Shown one piece after another: positions 22,676 through 34,979 of a DNA stretch of 64,000 bases. The stretch comes from Amanita rubescens (lineage: Eukaryota; Basidiomycota; Agaricomycetes; Agaricales; Amanitaceae): NCBI GenBank assembly GCA_015039365.1, contig WION01000100.1, forward strand, positions 1 to 64,000, written 5' to 3'. Made by a program: the position numbers and the translations under genes. Below the pieces are notes generated by a model, which was not told the origin of the DNA, did no database searches, and saw only the letters and a program-made list of their open reading frames with translations. Each line of letters starts with the position of its first letter. Position 1 is the first letter of the stretch.

Positions 22676-23226
22676 TTTATATGGCTCAACCTACTGTGTG
22701 CGTCAGCCTGAGGCTCGAGATCGTAGGGATTGGTTTGGCACAGCCTATGTCACGCCGTGTGACAGCAATTTAGGCAGGCAGATGGATGGCCACTGACTGG
22801 GACAAAGGGTTTGGTTGATTGAAAAGTTGAGAGCAAGCAAGGCGGTGTGAGTGCACGACCTGGAATCGAATGGTGGACTCAAGAGCTGTGAAAGGAATGA
22901 AAAGCGCGCGGCATGTTCATGAGGTAACTGATCCCCGGAATAGCATTTCTCCATTAGGCCACCATCCGGACTTTGCGTCTCACACCGGAGGTTCTGGGCC
23001 CTCCCGATCAGGACTCTGGAATACACCGCTCCAGTCATCACCACGAGGAGCCATGCTAGACGAAGGATTAGCGGAAATCAATGCCATTCGAAACTGTGCA
23101 TAAGTAGAAATGAAGAAGAACAAAATGCGAAAGATGTCTGTGATATATAATAATCTCTTAGCAATACAATCCACCTTCCAGGTCAACCCGAGAAAGCCAC
23201 TACCATCCACGACTACTACCAACTGT
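22676..23226. other. Right edge of the AT-rich island and spacer to P450 gene B
   Basis: Composition returns to the local average near 22750. Short frames on both strands (22870-23103, 22745-23044) resemble nothing known. The spacer lies between the 5' end of the G-domain gene and the 3' end of the P450. Confidence 0.4.
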
Positions 23227-25350
23227 TTATGCGACGCTTGCGTTTTTCTTCGCAACTAGAGCAGCCGCACGAACGAGTTTCGCAGCTTGAGGCGACCGAG
23301 GAACAATAGCGCATTTGAACGGTTCGGGTTGGCTTTCGAAATCCCGATTAAAACTCACGGTAATTCGAAAAATATAAAACCATGATTTACCTGGAGAGTC
23401 CTGTGCTAAACGCATCTGGATCGATATCAATCTCAACTCCGTTCTCGTCCTTTGCTTTCGAAATTCTGAAGACTGATAGCACCGAAGCGACCATCAACCA
23501 CATCTGTGAACGAGATCAGAGGGACTGTGTCTCTGATTGTAATGACTTACAATATCTCTAGCCATATATTTTCCAGGACAGAACCTATTGAATGGTGAGC
23601 GACGAAAAGTAGAACATATCCGGTAAATGATAACACATACCTGCGTCCATATCCGAAAGCATATTCAACCTTATCGTCCGTCAGGGTGCCATCCAGGTTA
23701 AGAAATCGTTCTGGACAGAAAGAGTTGGCATTTGGATATAACGTTTCGTCCTGGCTGACTGCCCTGATAACATGTTTGAAGCGAACAAGAAAATACATCA
23801 AGGTCGGAAACCTACCACCCATTCGCCAAAACAATTGTACCTGAAGAAGAATAACATGCATGAGTAATGGTAGCTCGCAAAGTACAACATCATACCTTTC
23901 GGAATGTAGTAACCTTTGTATACGTCATCTTTAACTGCGGTGTGGGGCATAGCAAGAGGTCCAACGGGTCTCCACCGAAAGGTTTCCCTTACTACAGCCT
24001 CAACGATAGGCAGTAAAGGCCTATCCTCATATGTAGGTAATCGGTCTAATCCCACAGCTCTGTCGATCTCATCCTGAACTCGTTTTTGTACCGAAGGGTA
24101 AAGGGCCATGGCCATAAAGAACACGAGTTTCGTGGACTGAATCTGCTCATGGTTAGTTGGCGAGAGTAATACTCATTGCTGCGCACCGTTTCTATGCTAG
24201 CTGATGTTCGGCTTAGCAATGCAGAACGTGAGATCCAAGATAGCGCGTACCGAGATACACTTGTGCCATCGTATCCCTAAGGCTTTCTTCATCTTCGAAT
24301 GTCGCGCCGTCATCTTTCAGACGACGACTCAGTAACCTTGTCAATACACAATCTTTTGCGGTCCCTGAGAGCTTCGAATAACTTTCAGCCTTATACAGAC
24401 GCGCGCAAGCTGATGACTTACAAATCTCGATTTAACCCATTCGAATGGTTCAGTCTTGTACGCTATCGCGGCTTCCCTTGCGTTTGCTGCGTATCTCTGT
24501 GTAAACGCTCCAGGGAACCAAGGAGGTATATGTCTAAGGAATGGAATCGCATTGATAATTGTCCCTGATGGATGACAAAGTGCAACGGCTGCGGCCAAAA
24601 TCCGTTCCGCCGAAGTAATATATTTATGGTGTAAATCTCCGGCGGGAATATCGTACCCAAATGTCGTCGACATGGTAACGGCGACGCTTAGCCTAAAAAA
24701 TGGAATAAGCAGCCGTCAATCGAAGTAAGTACAACTAGAAATGCACCATCTGCATTGGTCTCTAAAATCGTTTGGATTGTCAAGCAACTGATCAATCATG
24801 AGACGAACTTGATCCGTATGCGTTCCTTCGTAAAGTGGCATTTGTTCCTTTCTGAGACCTTCGTGAAGGAAATTCCTATGTTTTCGCCATTCGGCACCAT
24901 AAGGGATTACAATGGTGATAGTGTCGATGCCAAGTCTTGAAAGTGGAAGTCAGAATTGGACGTCATCGTCGAAGACCTCCTTACAGTTCAGTGGCTGGGA
25001 TATAGGGACGGTTGCTGTATATGGCCGAGCGCTTTTCCATGAGCTCGTTTATATCTTCCATCTTGTGTAGAACGACGATGTGCTTGCCGAACGCCGACAT
25101 GTGGATGATGTCGCCTGCCAAAATTTGATGTCGTCAAATACTTCCGGTTGCAGGAGGGAAACGTACTATTGAGACGCTTCGACCATTCCAAGTACTTGAT
25201 CCATGGCATCTCAGTGGGAATCTCGAGCACATTACCGATGATGGGTTTTGGTGGAGGTCCCGGAGGATAAGGGAGATGTGGTTTCTTGTGCCAGATGAGT
25301 ACAAGAATGGTAGCGAGGCCAAAGAGAAGACATAAAAGTGGGGCTAGCAT
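23227..25350 (-). CDS. Cytochrome P450 monooxygenase, minus-strand subgroup, gene B
   Basis: A membrane-anchored haem monooxygenase, first of three tandem minus-strand paralogues. It starts at ATG 25350 with MLAPLLCLLFGLATILVLIW and PYPPGPPPKPIIGN, and ends at TAA 23229-23227. All introns can be placed at the same positions as in the plus-strand P450s, and the reading frame is open throughout. The I-helix signature is ASIET, with Ser replacing the Gly seen in the plus-strand genes. The ExxR helix reads ETFR, the PERF region CPERFLNLDG, and the haem loop FGYGRRFCPGKYMARDI. The C-terminal exon encodes FKCAIVPRSPQAAKLVRAAA. It looks functional. Substrate unknown. Confidence 0.9.
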
Positions 25351-25404
25351 GTCCCGCGAACGACGGTTTGGAGCAAGGCAGCGTTACGGCCCGGTATGTA
25401 AAGG

Positions 25405-25410
25405 TATATA
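25405..25410 (-). promoter_or_regulatory. TATA box of P450 gene B
   Basis: TATATA on the minus strand, about 55-60 nt upstream of ATG 25350. Gene D has an equivalent box at 32003-32008 and gene C a weaker AATATAAA at 28728-28721. Confidence 0.45.
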
Positions 25411-25510
25411 TTTGCTATCTGTCAGGGAGTTATGGCATATCAATTTGTACATTCTGAGCGTTCGTGATCGGATGTAACGGCGTACAGAGACCACGGATCC
25501 CAATGCGGGA

Positions 25511-25520
25511 CGACGTAATG
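25511..25520 (-). promoter_or_regulatory. Shared P450 upstream element CATTACGTCG
   Basis: The 10-mer CATTACGTCG lies about 161-170 nt before the ATG. It recurs at 32108-32099 (162-171 nt before gene D), and CATTACGTCG-like ATTACGTCGC at 28800-28791 (about 140 nt before gene C). The ACGT core is the kind bound by bZIP factors. Part of the similarity reflects shared ancestry of the promoters. Confidence 0.4.
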
Positions 25521-26519
25521 CCAGGTGATGAATATAATGACTTGATGGTACGAACCAATAGGAATCCAGCGGGCAAGCATATCTGAAGACTGAGGCATAG
25601 TATGCCCGCCGCAATCCGAGTAATGGTACAGCTTTTCATTGTCGAGCACGATGACGAATTTCACCGCATGGATGATGTGATTATTGTAATGAACGATGAA
25701 TGACTTCATGCTATGTATTGCCAGGGCTCAGGAGGATGCGGGACGGAGGCAGGCTTTGGCGGTTGTGACGCCAGTGTGACGCCCGCCCTGTCGCCGACTT
25801 CTCGTGCCTTGTTGCCACGCTCTCTCGACAGGACTCCAGTACTGCGTTTGGGCTTCTATCTTTGGTTCTGGAAATTGGACTCACGGCTGGGGATCCGGCT
25901 ATTGCAGAAAACTTCATGTTTGGAATAAAAAATAAGTTTCCAATATCTTTAATTCTTCATGAAGGCTGGAACGAGGAAATTACGTATATCCACACATCGT
26001 ATCACCTCGGCGAGCTGAGAGTGCGAGGACGAGGCAGAGACTTTTTCAGTTTAACATTCGTGAAGTTTTCACTGCCCCTCATCTCGTCGTTTTTCTATCT
26101 CAATTGCCTAGCATTAGAATCCCTAAGTATACCTCGCAAATGGCGCGTCGCTAGCCTTCTTTCGTTGACCTTCATCTTGACGAGCTTGTCGAGTGACTTG
26201 TTGAGAGCGATGATGTGGACTCATTAGCATCATCAACAGTGAAAATCAGCAAAGCCAGATGGAGAACGGGAGCTGGAGGTTCAAGAGTACGTTCAGCCTC
26301 TGCCGCAATCCGTTACCGGGCACCATCTCGGAGGGGAGCCCCTTTCAACTGAGACGTGAGCACCGATGCTGTTCGCTACCTTTGCATGTGCATTCAATAT
26401 ATATGTTCTGACCGGTACCAATTAATAGTTTGCATGAGTGGAAATGAAGGGAGAACGATGTCTGTATACAATAATTCTCCGTACTGATAGCCAAAGTTGC
26501 CATAATTATCGTCAACTGT

Positions 26520-28653
26520 TTATGTTGTGCTTGTGTTATTCCTCACAGCTGCACGAACGACTTTGGCAGCTTGAGGAGATCGAGGGGCAATAGTGCATTT
26601 GAATGGCCTTGGGGCGCTTTTAAGATCCCGGTTAACTTCAGCATAGCTATCCGAAAATGTATGACCGTGACATACCTTGAGAGTCCGGTGCTGAATGCAT
26701 CCGGATCAATATCAATCTCCCTTCCGTTTTCGTCCTTTGCTTTCGAAATGTTGAAGACCGATAGCACTGAAGCAATCATGAACCACATCTATTGAACAAT
26801 ATCAGAGAGACTATATCTTTGAATGTGCGAGACTTACGACATCTCTAGCCATAAACTTTCCGGGACAGAACCTGTTAAGTAGCGAATGACGGATAGTAGA
26901 ACATGTCCGGGAAAGATGCACACCTGCGTCCATAGCCAAAAGTATATTCAACCGTGTCGTCGACCAGATCGCCGTCCGGGTTAAGAAATCGTTCAGGATA
27001 GAACGAGTTGGCTTTCTCATATACCGTTTCGTCCTGGCTGATTGCCCTGAGAACGTGTTGGAAATGAACCAGATGATCCACAAAAAGCTTGGAAACCTAC
27101 CACACGTTCGCCATAACCAGCGTGCCTGAAGAATAAACGAGTAGTAATGGTAACTTGGACGTGACGAAGTCAGCTTACCTTTTGGAATGTAATAGCCTTT
27201 GTATACGTCATCCTTAACTGTGGTATGTGGAACAGCAAGAGGTGCAACGGGTCTCCAGCGTAAGGTCTCCCTCACTACAGCCTCGACAATAGGCAACGAG
27301 GCCCTATCCTCGTACGAGGGTAGTCGATCCGTTCCCACAACTCTGTCAATCTCATCCTGAACTCGTTTTTGTACCGAAGGGTAAAGCGCCATGGCCATAA
27401 AGAACACTAGTTGTGTGGCTTGAATCTGCTCAAGGTTAGTTGGCGAGAGTAATAAGATACAATGCCCATTGCTGCATACCGTTTCTGTGCTAGCTGATCT
27501 TCGCGTTCAGCAACTTTGCAAGAAATGAAATTTGAGGAAAAGCTTACCGAGATAAACTTGTGCCATCGTATCCTTAAGGCTGACTTCATCTTCGAACGTC
27601 ACACCATCATCCTTGAGACGATGGCTCATCAACCTCGTCAATACGCAATCTTTAGCATTCCCTGCGAGCTGAGAACAACTTTCAGCTTACTCCAAACGCG
27701 CGAAGCGAGGTGAGTAAGTACAAATCTCGATTTGACCCGTTCGAACGGCTCAGTCTTGTATGCCATCGTGACTTCCCTTACGTTCGCTGCGTACCTCTGT
27801 GTAAACGCTCCGGGAAACCAAGGGGGTATATGCCTGAGGATTGGAATCGCATTGATAATTGTCCCTGACGGGTGACAAAGTGCAGTTACTGCGGCCAAAA
27901 TCCGTTCCGCCGTAGTAATATATTTATGATGTATATCTCCGGCGGGAATATCGTACCCAAACGTCGTTGACATGGTAACGGCAACGCTTAGCCTATAAGG
28001 TGAAATAAGCAGCTGTCAATCGAAATATATCTAGAAAACGGACCATTTGCATTGTTCTCTGAAATCGTTTGGATTGTCAAGCAGCTGATCGATCATGAGA
28101 TGGACTTTTTCTGTATGTGTTCCCTCGTAAAGTGGCATTTGTTCCTTTCTGAGACCTTCGTGGAAGAAGTTCCTGTGCTTTCGCCATTCATTGCCGTAAG
28201 GAATTAAACCGGTGATATTGTCAACGCCGAGCCTTGAAAATGCGTGTCAGAATTGGACGTCATTGTCAAAGGCCTCCTCACAGTTCAGTAGCTGGGATAT
28301 AGGGACGGTTGCTGTATATAGCTGAGCGCTTCTCTAAGAGCTCGTTTATATCTTCCATCTTGTGTAGAACGACGATGTGCCTGCCCAACGCTGACATGTG
28401 AATGATGTCGCCTAAAATATGGTATCGTTCAGATATTCGGTAGTCTCTGATACCAAGAGTAAAACATACTATTAAGACGCTTCGACCATTCCAAGTACTT
28501 GACCCATGGCAGGTCAATGGGAATATCAAGCGCATTACGGATGAATGGTTTTGGCCGCGGTCCAGGAGGATAAGGAAGACGTGATTTCTTGCGCGAGATG
28601 AGTGCAAGAACAGCGGCGAGGCCGAAAAGAAGACATAGCACTAAAGTTAGCAT
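26520..28653 (-). CDS. Cytochrome P450 monooxygenase, gene C
   Basis: The second minus-strand paralogue, from ATG 28653 (MLTLVLCLLFGLAAVLALIS, then PYPPGPRPKPFIRN) to TAA 26522-26520. Exon-intron structure follows genes B and D, and every junction I checked is in frame. The hinge differs from its siblings (PPGPRPKPFIRN, Arg for Gly). The I-helix motif is ASTET, the ExxR helix ETLR, the PERF region PERFLNPDG, and the haem loop FGYGRRFCPGKFMARDV. The C-terminus (RNNTSTT) is shorter and less basic than in its siblings. Probably functional; substrate unknown. Confidence 0.9.
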
Positions 28654-28790
28654 ACCCTAGGGATGGCAGCTTGGAGAGGGAGTGGCACAGTGTCGACAGC
28701 TGGTGATACGGGGGCATTGTTTTATATTCGTCGCTACCTTAGTTATGGCATACTGTAATAGAGTCCAGGGATCTGGACACAGCTGCAAGG

Positions 28791-28800
28791 GCGACGTAAT
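28791..28800 (-). promoter_or_regulatory. Shared P450 upstream element, gene C copy
   Basis: ATTACGTCGC on the minus strand about 140 nt before ATG 28653, matching the elements of genes B and D. Confidence 0.35.
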
Positions 28801-28969
28801 GCCGGCGGTTGATGATCGATTTGATGATCGATTTGATGGAGGAATTCAACAACTACCTCCCGGATTAGCAGTTATATGCGTACCCGGGGATATGTGGAAG
28901 ACGGAAGGAATAAGAGCTTGAGCCTGCAACTTGGAACTGGGCGCGTCCCTGTGCCTTACACAAAACGAA

Positions 28970-29620
28970 CATCAATAGTCATGGGAACATTACCTGTGTA
29001 TTTACGGGAGTAGCCGTTGCACATGAGGACACCTTGAATCTTGCCAGAAAATCCTAGTTGAGATGCGCCGCATAATACCCTCTTCAGTCAAGCTCAGCTA
29101 CGTCTGGTGATTATTGTTTCAACTGTTCTAGGTCACATATATAAAGTATACATACATGACGACCATCCTCATCTGTCTGTCCAGCGAGCCTCTCATCAGG
29201 CCTTGAAGCTAATCCTACGTTTTAAGACGCAGTGTCAAGTGTTCGTCTTTGCATGCTACTAAACAGATGGCATTAAGTATAACGGTCGTATAGCTCACTG
29301 ATTAAAACGTTGGTTCGCTGCGAGGCGCTTGTGGGAGGCCGCGTAACTTATGAGCGTTGGCAGGTCCAAATAAGTAATAATGTTCCCACAATTGTCTCGT
29401 CAACCGATCAACACGCGATCGTGCTGGTCTTGGTACGTCCATTATGCCTCTTTCTAATAAGAATGGGTGAACCTCGCGCAGCCGCCGCCCGCGACCTTGT
29501 TCTCCGTTGCAACATTGCAACACCTTTCCTGGCGCCCATGCCACCGTCCCTCATTTGCCGTTGCTACCTCAGCCACTGTTGCATACCTACCCTGAGCTCG
29601 TGATCTCCGAATCGTCGGGG
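28970..29620 (+). repeat. 650-bp dispersed repeat, copy I (inverted copy at 39720-40390)
   Basis: About 650 bp matches 39720-40390 in inverse orientation with small indels. Shared blocks include CAGAAAATCCTAGTTGAGATG, CATCTGTCTGTCCAGCGAG, ACGTTTTAAGACGCAGTGT and TTGGCAGGTCCAAATAAG. At 29291 the sequence TAGCTCACTGATTAAAACG resembles the A box of a tRNA gene and is followed by TTGGTTCG, but no full tRNA fold is evident. A much more diverged relative lies downstream of P450 gene D (about 32240-32700). It has no coding capacity and is probably a non-autonomous mobile element. Confidence 0.6.
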
Positions 29621-29816
29621 CAGATTATGGGCCTCATGGCAATTTCATTCAATGGGTACATTCTAATGAAAGTCATTCGGAGGTTTGCATGGGTAGAAGT
29701 GGAAGAACGAAGTATAGTAGATGTCTGTTTACAATAATTTGCCTAATAATACAATCCGCCCTCCGGATTTACCAGACAAAATTGAGTGAATGTTCATTTT
29801 CATCCATCGCCAACTG

Positions 29817-31937
29817 TTACGCTTGCCTTTTCTTCGCGGTCACGGCACCCGCACGAACGAGTCTCGCAGCTTGAGGCGATCGAGGGGCAATCGCGCATTT
29901 GAACGGTTTAGGGGGACTTCAAGATCACGGTTAAACTTCACGATAATCGAAACTTTGCAATGTGACGTACCTTGAAAGTCCACTGTTAAACGCATCAGGA
30001 TCGATATCAATCTCAACTCCATTCTCGTCCTTGGCTTTCGAAACGTTGAAGACGGATAGCACTGAAGCAACCATCAACCACATCTATGGAACGTTATCAG
30101 AAGAATCTACGACTTTGCGTGTGGCGACTACTTACGACATCTCTAGCCATATATTTTCCGGGGCAAAACCTGATGCGTAGTGAGCGGTGAGGGATGTAAC
30201 TGGTACAAAATACATACCTGCGTCCGTAGCCAAAAGCATGCTCAACCTTGTCGTCTGTCAGGGTACCGTCCGGGTTAAGAAATCGTTCTGGACAGAACGA
30301 GTTGGCATTCGTGTATAACGATTCGTCCTGGCTGACTGCCCTGAAAAACGTGTTCGAAACGAAGGAAATGATCCACAACGTCCGGAAACCTACCACGCGT
30401 TCCCCATAACAAGCGTGCCTGAAGAATAACGCACATGAGTATTAGTGACTTGAACGTTACGACGTTAGCTTACCTTTTGGAATGTAGTAGCCCTTGTATA
30501 TATCATCCTTAGCTGCCGTATGGGGAATGGCAAGAGGCCCAACGGGTCTCCACCGTAAGGCTTCCCTCACTAAAGCCTCGACAATAGGCAATGAAGCCCT
30601 ATCCTCGTAGGAAGGCAGTCGTTCCCTTCCAACGACTCTGTCAATCTCATCCTGAGCCCGTTTCTGTACAGCAGGGTAAAGTGCCATTGCCATCAGGAAA
30701 ACTAATTGGGTTGCTTGAATCTGTTCTTTTGTTAGTTGGTAAGTAAATAGCGGATTCTTGGCTCCACATACGGTTTCTATACTAGCTAATCTTCGGGTTT
30801 AGCAACAGCAGGACATGAAATCTGATAATAGCGCGTACCGAGATAAACTTGTGCCATCGTATCCCTAAGACTGACCTCATCTTCGAATGTCAAGCCGTCA
30901 TGCTTCAGCCGACGACTCAACAACCTCGCCAATACACAATCTTTTGCGGTCCCTGCAAGCTGCGAACATCTTTCAGCTTCTTGAATACACGAGTAACGTA
31001 AATAATCACAAATCTTGATTTAACCCATTCAAACGGCTCAGTTTTGTATGCCATCGCAACTTGCTTTGCGTTTGCCGCGTATCTCTGTGTAAACGCTCCG
31101 GGAAACCAAGTGGGTATATGTCTGAGGAACGGAATTGCATTGATAATGGTCCCTGATGGATGACAAAGTACAGAGACGGCGCCCAAAATCTCTTCCGCCG
31201 AAGTGATATATTTATGGTGTATATCTCCAGCAGGGATGTCGTACCCGAACGTGGTCGACATGGTAACAGCGACGCTCAGCCTAAATAATGGAATGAGCAG
31301 CCGTCAATTGAAGTAAAGCTAGAAACGCACCATTTGCAATGGTCTCTAAACTCGGTTGGATTATCGAGGAGTTGATCAATCATGAGACGGATCTGGTTCG
31401 TATGCGTTCCCTCGTAATGCGGCAGCTGTTCCTTTCTGAGACCTTCATGGAGAATATTCCTGTGCTTTCGCCATTCGCTGCCGTAAGGAATTAGACCGGT
31501 GATATTGTCGACGCCGAGCCTTGAAAGTGCAAGTCAGAACTGGACGTCATTATCGAAAGCCTCCTTACATTTCAGTAGCTGGGATCCAGGGACGGTTGCT
31601 GTATATAGCCGAGCGCTTCTCCATGAGCTCATTTATATCTTCCAACTTGTTCAAAACGACGATGTGCTTGCCCAATGCTGTCATGTGGATGATGTCGCCT
31701 AAAACACGATAGTCAGATATTTGAGAGTCACTTGTTGCAGGAGGGAAACATACTATTAAGACGCTTCGACCATTCCAAGTACTTCACCCATGGCATATCA
31801 GTGGGAATATCGAGCGCATTACCGATGAATGGTTTTGGTGGCGGTCCAGGAGGGTAGGGGAGACGTGATTTTTTGCGCGAGACGAGCACAAAAATGACGA
31901 CGAGGCCAAAAAGAAGGCATAATAGCGAAGTCAGCAT
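29817..31937 (-). CDS. Cytochrome P450 monooxygenase, gene D
   Basis: The third minus-strand paralogue, from ATG 31937 (MLTSLLCLLFGLVVIFVLVS, then PYPPGPPPKPFIGN) to TAA 29819-29817. All introns correspond to those of genes B and C. The I-helix motif is ASIET, the ExxR helix EALR (the other paralogues have ETLR or ETFR), the PERF region CPERFLNPDGTL, and the haem loop FGYGRRFCPGKYMARDV. The C-terminal exon reads FKCAIAPRSPQAARLVRAGA with a basic tail (TAKKRQA). I found no break, so it is probably a working enzyme. Confidence 0.9.
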
Positions 31938-33057
31938 GTCTTGCGGACGGCAGCTTGGAGGGGGAGTAGTGGCGTCGATGGCCCGTGATGCAAGGGCATT
32001 GTTATATATTCGTCACAGTTTCAGTGATGGGATATCGTTTTATTGTCCTTGCTGAGCGCGATCGGATGCAGCAGGGATCACGGATTCTAATGCAGGGACG
32101 ACGTAATGAATGACACTATGGTTCGAAACAATAAGGATTCAGCGTAGTCCCAAATTTGGAAAGCGGTGAGCATGCGTACCTGAGGCATACATGATCCCGT
32201 AAGCTGGAAGGAATACTATGAAAAGCGCGAGCCGGGCATGTCCCAAGTGCCCTGCCCCAAACAAACGTCAATACTCCTGGAAACATGAACGCACTTCCAG
32301 TAGCTATCGCACATGAGGACGTGTGTGCCAATGGGATTTGGGTAGCACTGAGTATTGGAAAAGCGGGAGCCGGGAACAGGCTATCATTTTCGAGTTGCAC
32401 TGTGGTAGTTTTATTGTTATTTCTATTGTTCTCGGTCATATGTAAGTATACTTAGTAACTTACCTCGTGGGTCCAGTATACCCCCATCCGCTTGCCCCAC
32501 GAGTACACCAGACCAAGCGAATCCCACGTTGTCGGACGCCGCCAAATGTTGGTTACAGACCTCTAGTCGGGAAATTAAGTAGGTTGTATTAAGTGTACAG
32601 ACCGTTATGTAACTTCACAGGTTGAAACATCGGTTCGCTCGGAAGTAGGCAACATGTTGCATGTAGCCGGGATAGGTCAGAATTCTGACTTGGACAAAGT
32701 TCTCGTGTCCGAATGAGCAGTCACGTTCCCACGCGTGTCACGCGTGCCAACTCGGAACAACCTACAACAACCACCAATAACTTTAAACTGATCTCACCTA
32801 CGATCGGCAGTGGGATGAGTCGAGATCTGTCGAGATACTTGATAGCTTCGTTCCTGGCAGATGTGTTCAACTGGGCAGGGCAGAGATATCCGAGCGGAGT
32901 GTGAAGGGGGGGCGATTCTTAATGGGGCGACCACGCCGCTGCCCTACCGAGCCCGAGAACCGGCCCCTTGAACATTTGAGTCGCTAGAGGCTTTGCCATG
33001 CGCTCATGCTAACAAATGGTATATATTGAGCAAAAGAATACGGCAGTTTGACGATGT
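31938..33057. other. Promoter of P450 gene D plus diverged repeat
   Basis: It contains a TATATA box (32003-32008) and the CATTACGTCG element (32108-32099). A diverged relative of the 650-bp repeat follows (about 32240-32700), including AAACATCGGTTCGCTCGGA near 32626. No gene supported. Confidence 0.45.
32099..32108 (-). promoter_or_regulatory. Shared P450 upstream element, gene D copy
   Basis: CATTACGTCG on the minus strand 162-171 nt before ATG 31937, at the same distance as in gene B. Confidence 0.4.
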
Positions 33058-34325
33058 TCATGGTACGTGTATAACTTGTTCACAGCTCTTTGTTAATTTG
33101 GCATCCCGAACCATCATCTCGAAATCCTCCCAACACCCGACAGGAGAAGACTCTCCGCTTGGGCCAAACTTTCTAAATAGTTCATCGAAGAACCTTCCCG
33201 CACCACTCATATGCAAGATCTCTGCAATGGCAGCATGTATCGCAATAAATTTGGTGTCAGGGAGGTCAATATCGGGAGCCTTGCGTTTACGGGAGCTAGA
33301 TTTCTCAAATTCCGCACTGCGATCTCGGAATACAACGATCCGGTTCATTTGATTTGGATATAAGCCGGACGCAGCTCCGAATGACTTGACAATATATTTG
33401 TTTGGAGTCTGTCATTAAGGACTTTAGCATTAGGAATTTAGGAGCGAGAATTTTCATTCACGGTACCTCTGTAGGCTTCAAACACCACTTGAAAATATCC
33501 CAACCATGATGCACTTGCGGTGCTAACAAAATAGCATTTGAAGGTGCATCAATGATGTCCTTTAGATTGTTTACGACCTGCTCCGACAGACTAGCATAGT
33601 TCCGCAGTATATCGAAAGAAGACGTTGCAGATATATACTGTTGAGTGAACTCAGAATGGTACAAATGGGGAATGCTCTCATATAAGACGCACAGATGAAT
33701 TATCACGGCCAGAGCCAAATACTGCAGTCGCTCGGCGTAGAATATGACATGCCTCCAAACGAAAGCGCGGATCGGGATGATCCAAGTGCTTGTAAAGTGG
33801 ATGTTCAATCTCTCTCAATTCTGTCACAACACACTGGTAGCCGTCTCGTTTCAGTATCTGCAAGTGGTACCCACAATCCATGAATGTAACATTGGAACAA
33901 TAGATAGAATTCACCTCATCTCTGAGACCATCTCTTCGATGACGAGTGCCTGACGTTGTGTCCATGAACGTGGAAGTGTCATCAATAGTAGGTGTTGCTA
34001 TATCCGATGGAGTACGATTCGGTTGTTGAGAGTGGTTACCGCACCTGACTATTTACGCGCTGATCAGAGCCGATCGAGCCGATGATTAATTACTCACAAA
34101 CAAAAAGGAGGTGGGTTACCCATGTCAGGGCGAGGCCATGAAGCGCCTGGAGTGTCTCTGGGCTGTTCCATCGTTTCTCGTGAACACATGCGCAAATTGC
34201 TGTAGCGGTGTATCGTTTGCCATTTTCCCCGCCACAGCTTTCAGCGTGCGCAAGCATCGCCTCAAGTTGAGAAAGAAAACTTACAGAAGGGAGTCAACTG
34301 TCATCATATCGTTTGGCTCTTCCAT
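33058..34325 (-). CDS. HNH-endonuclease-like protein (six exons)
   Basis: A fungal protein with an HNH-type nuclease fold; role unknown. Exons: 34325-34285, 34237-34098, 34048-33915, 33857-33693, 33638-33467, 33408-33058, all joined in frame over 43-58 nt introns. An N-terminal helical domain contains GKRYTATAICACVHEK and LTWVTHLLF. The HNH-like core has KRDGYQCVVT, EACHILRRATA, then DAPSNAILL and HHGWDIFKWCLKPTE. A basic Lys/Arg segment (SSSRKRKAPD) follows, then a C-terminal domain. The family has the order CVVTG...AHI...N...H, which fits a zinc or metal-binding nuclease, but the second Cys pair typical of many HNH enzymes is not evident. The protein appears intact. Confidence 0.75.
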
Positions 34326-34979
34326 CTCAGCGAATGTCCGTACGCAAGACTGCCTCGTGGTAGCCGTGTCAGAATCACTACCGCGTTAAGGTATACTAGT
34401 ATCGTACCTGCTTGCTGTCCGAAATGTGACTGAGTTTCCTTTTTAGCCGGAATCCGTGGTCGCTATTTCGTGAGGCGGGTGATCAGGGTTGTAAGGAATT
34501 GTAGGAACCCGTGAGTGGCATAAATTTGAACGTTGAAAAGCGTCAACGCTAAAGTTCGGTCATTGCCGAGTTGAGTTTGATCTGCTTCTCACTGCCAAGC
34601 GTCTCTCCCGAATCATGTTTGTTGTTGAGCGGAGTAAGATTTTATCACAGCTCCAGAACGGCACGCTAAGTAAATAATTTTAAGTATCACATTGTTATCC
34701 ACAAATGTCTAGTTCTCTTCGAACTAGTAACATGATCCCCTGCCCCTCTAAAAAGTTTTAACAGCAAGATACAGCTCCTTATATACATATTCTTCCCAAC
34801 TGGGTGATCTCTCAACATCGCTAAACATTTTTCTGGTGCCTACGCCTGCGTTTTCCTTCACAGCCATTGCTGCCGTACTAACGGTTTACAGCATTTCGGT
34901 CACTGACATATCGACATTCACATCGTCCAAATATCGTACATTGAATTATGTAGTTGAATTTTTCATACATATCGTAGTA
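34326..34979. other. Spacer between HNH-like gene and GST gene
   Basis: Both neighbours are on the minus strand, so this holds the promoter of the HNH-like gene and the 3' flank of the GST gene. No open frame of interest. Confidence 0.5.

Larger units (their letters stand above)
25351..26519. other. Intergenic between P450 genes B and C
   Basis: It holds the promoter of gene B and the 3' flank of gene C. Open frames at 25440-25709 and 25713-26227 show no family resemblance, and the former covers the duplicated promoter region. No transposon ends seen. Confidence 0.5.

Noticed and set aside
29281..29370. A tRNA gene at the A-box-like sequence
   Set aside because: No paired acceptor stem, anticodon loop or proper B box could be drawn, so only a tRNA-derived origin is suggested.
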